From Anaerophilus nitritigenes (GTDB taxonomy: Bacteria > Bacillota > Clostridia > Peptostreptococcales > Thermotaleaceae), in the NCBI RefSeq assembly GCF_004138215.1, contig NZ_RYYS01000038.1, positions 1 to 51,521 on the forward strand: 51,521 nt of DNA, in the 5' to 3' direction. This document shows, piece after piece, positions 51,470-51,521 of this stretch (within the stretch, counting starts at the first letter, position 1; each line of letters begins with the position of its first letter). A program made the translations under genes and the position numbers. The notes under the pieces were generated by a model. That model did no database searches and was not told the origin of the DNA. It worked only from the letters and a program-made list of their open reading frames with translations.

Positions 51470-51521
51470 AATCTATATGAATTTTACAGGTTAATTTTAT
51501 TATTTAAGAATTCGATAAAGC

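Overview
The window is AT-rich, gene-dense DNA from a low-GC Gram-positive, anaerobic, endospore-forming and flagellated bacterium of the class Clostridia. The evidence is a GerA-type germinant receptor, a YyaC sporulation protein, a multi-cluster [FeFe] hydrogenase, acyl-CoA dehydratase activase genes, an S-box riboswitch and a CsrA/FliW-controlled flagellin locus. I cannot name the genus from sequence alone. No tRNA, rRNA, CRISPR array, intact insertion sequence or prophage was seen. Everything is on the + strand except one block at 21.3-24.1 kb.

Layout. (1) 0.3-4.5 kb: the conserved ribosomal-region tail ecfA1-ecfA2-ecfT-truA-rplM-rpsI, with a candidate ribosomal leader before rplM. (2) 4.6-7.6 kb: an AI-2E-family permease and a monomeric [FeFe] hydrogenase. 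(3) 7.7-17 kb: a spore germination receptor (A, C, small D-like, second C subunit) whose B permease lies 4 kb downstream. In between are a zinc-type ABC transporter with its own operator-promoter, a scar of a chemotaxis receptor gene, and a polysaccharide deacetylase. (4) 17.1-21.1 kb: a membrane Fe-S protein, a glutaredoxin and a three-gene overlapping acyl-CoA dehydratase activase set. (5) 21.3-24.1 kb, minus strand: pyrB-pyrI behind a PyrR-type RNA loop, yyaC and ttcA. (6) 24.3-29.8 kb: a small membrane export protein, S-box riboswitch plus metK, an MltG-like fragment, recD2 and a coiled-coil protein with 33-bp repeats. (7) 29.9-35.8 kb: the late flagellar operon comF-yvyF-flgM-flgN-flgK-flgL-DUF6470-fliW-csrA. 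(8) 35.9-51.4 kb: flagellin and its glycosylation island. It holds a DUF2920 hydrolase, flagellin, two DUF115/Maf putative glycosyltransferases flanking an unrecognised protein, and a full legionaminic-acid-type pathway (LegB, LegC, PtmE, NeuD/LegH-like, LegI, LegG, LegF). Two Gfo/Idh oxidoreductases and a hexapeptide acyltransferase belong to the same run.

How parts work together. Sigma-D-type promoters (TAAA-N15/16-CCGATA) stand before flgM, flagellin and the gene between the two Maf genes. The flagellin leader carries a CsrA-type GGA hairpin plus a GGA-containing Shine-Dalgarno, matching the fliW-csrA pair just upstream. The nonulosonic acid genes overlap or nearly abut from 42.1 to 51.4 kb. 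They should make a CMP-activated sugar that the Maf proteins attach to the short flagellin.

The most interesting unexplained items are: a hairpin family with a conserved loop and variable stems (1-90 and 21106-21214); a tandem oxidoreductase pair in which one copy has lost the family's catalytic residues; the unknown protein between the Maf genes; and a flgM control region in which promoter, terminator-like hairpin and ribosome binding site are superimposed.
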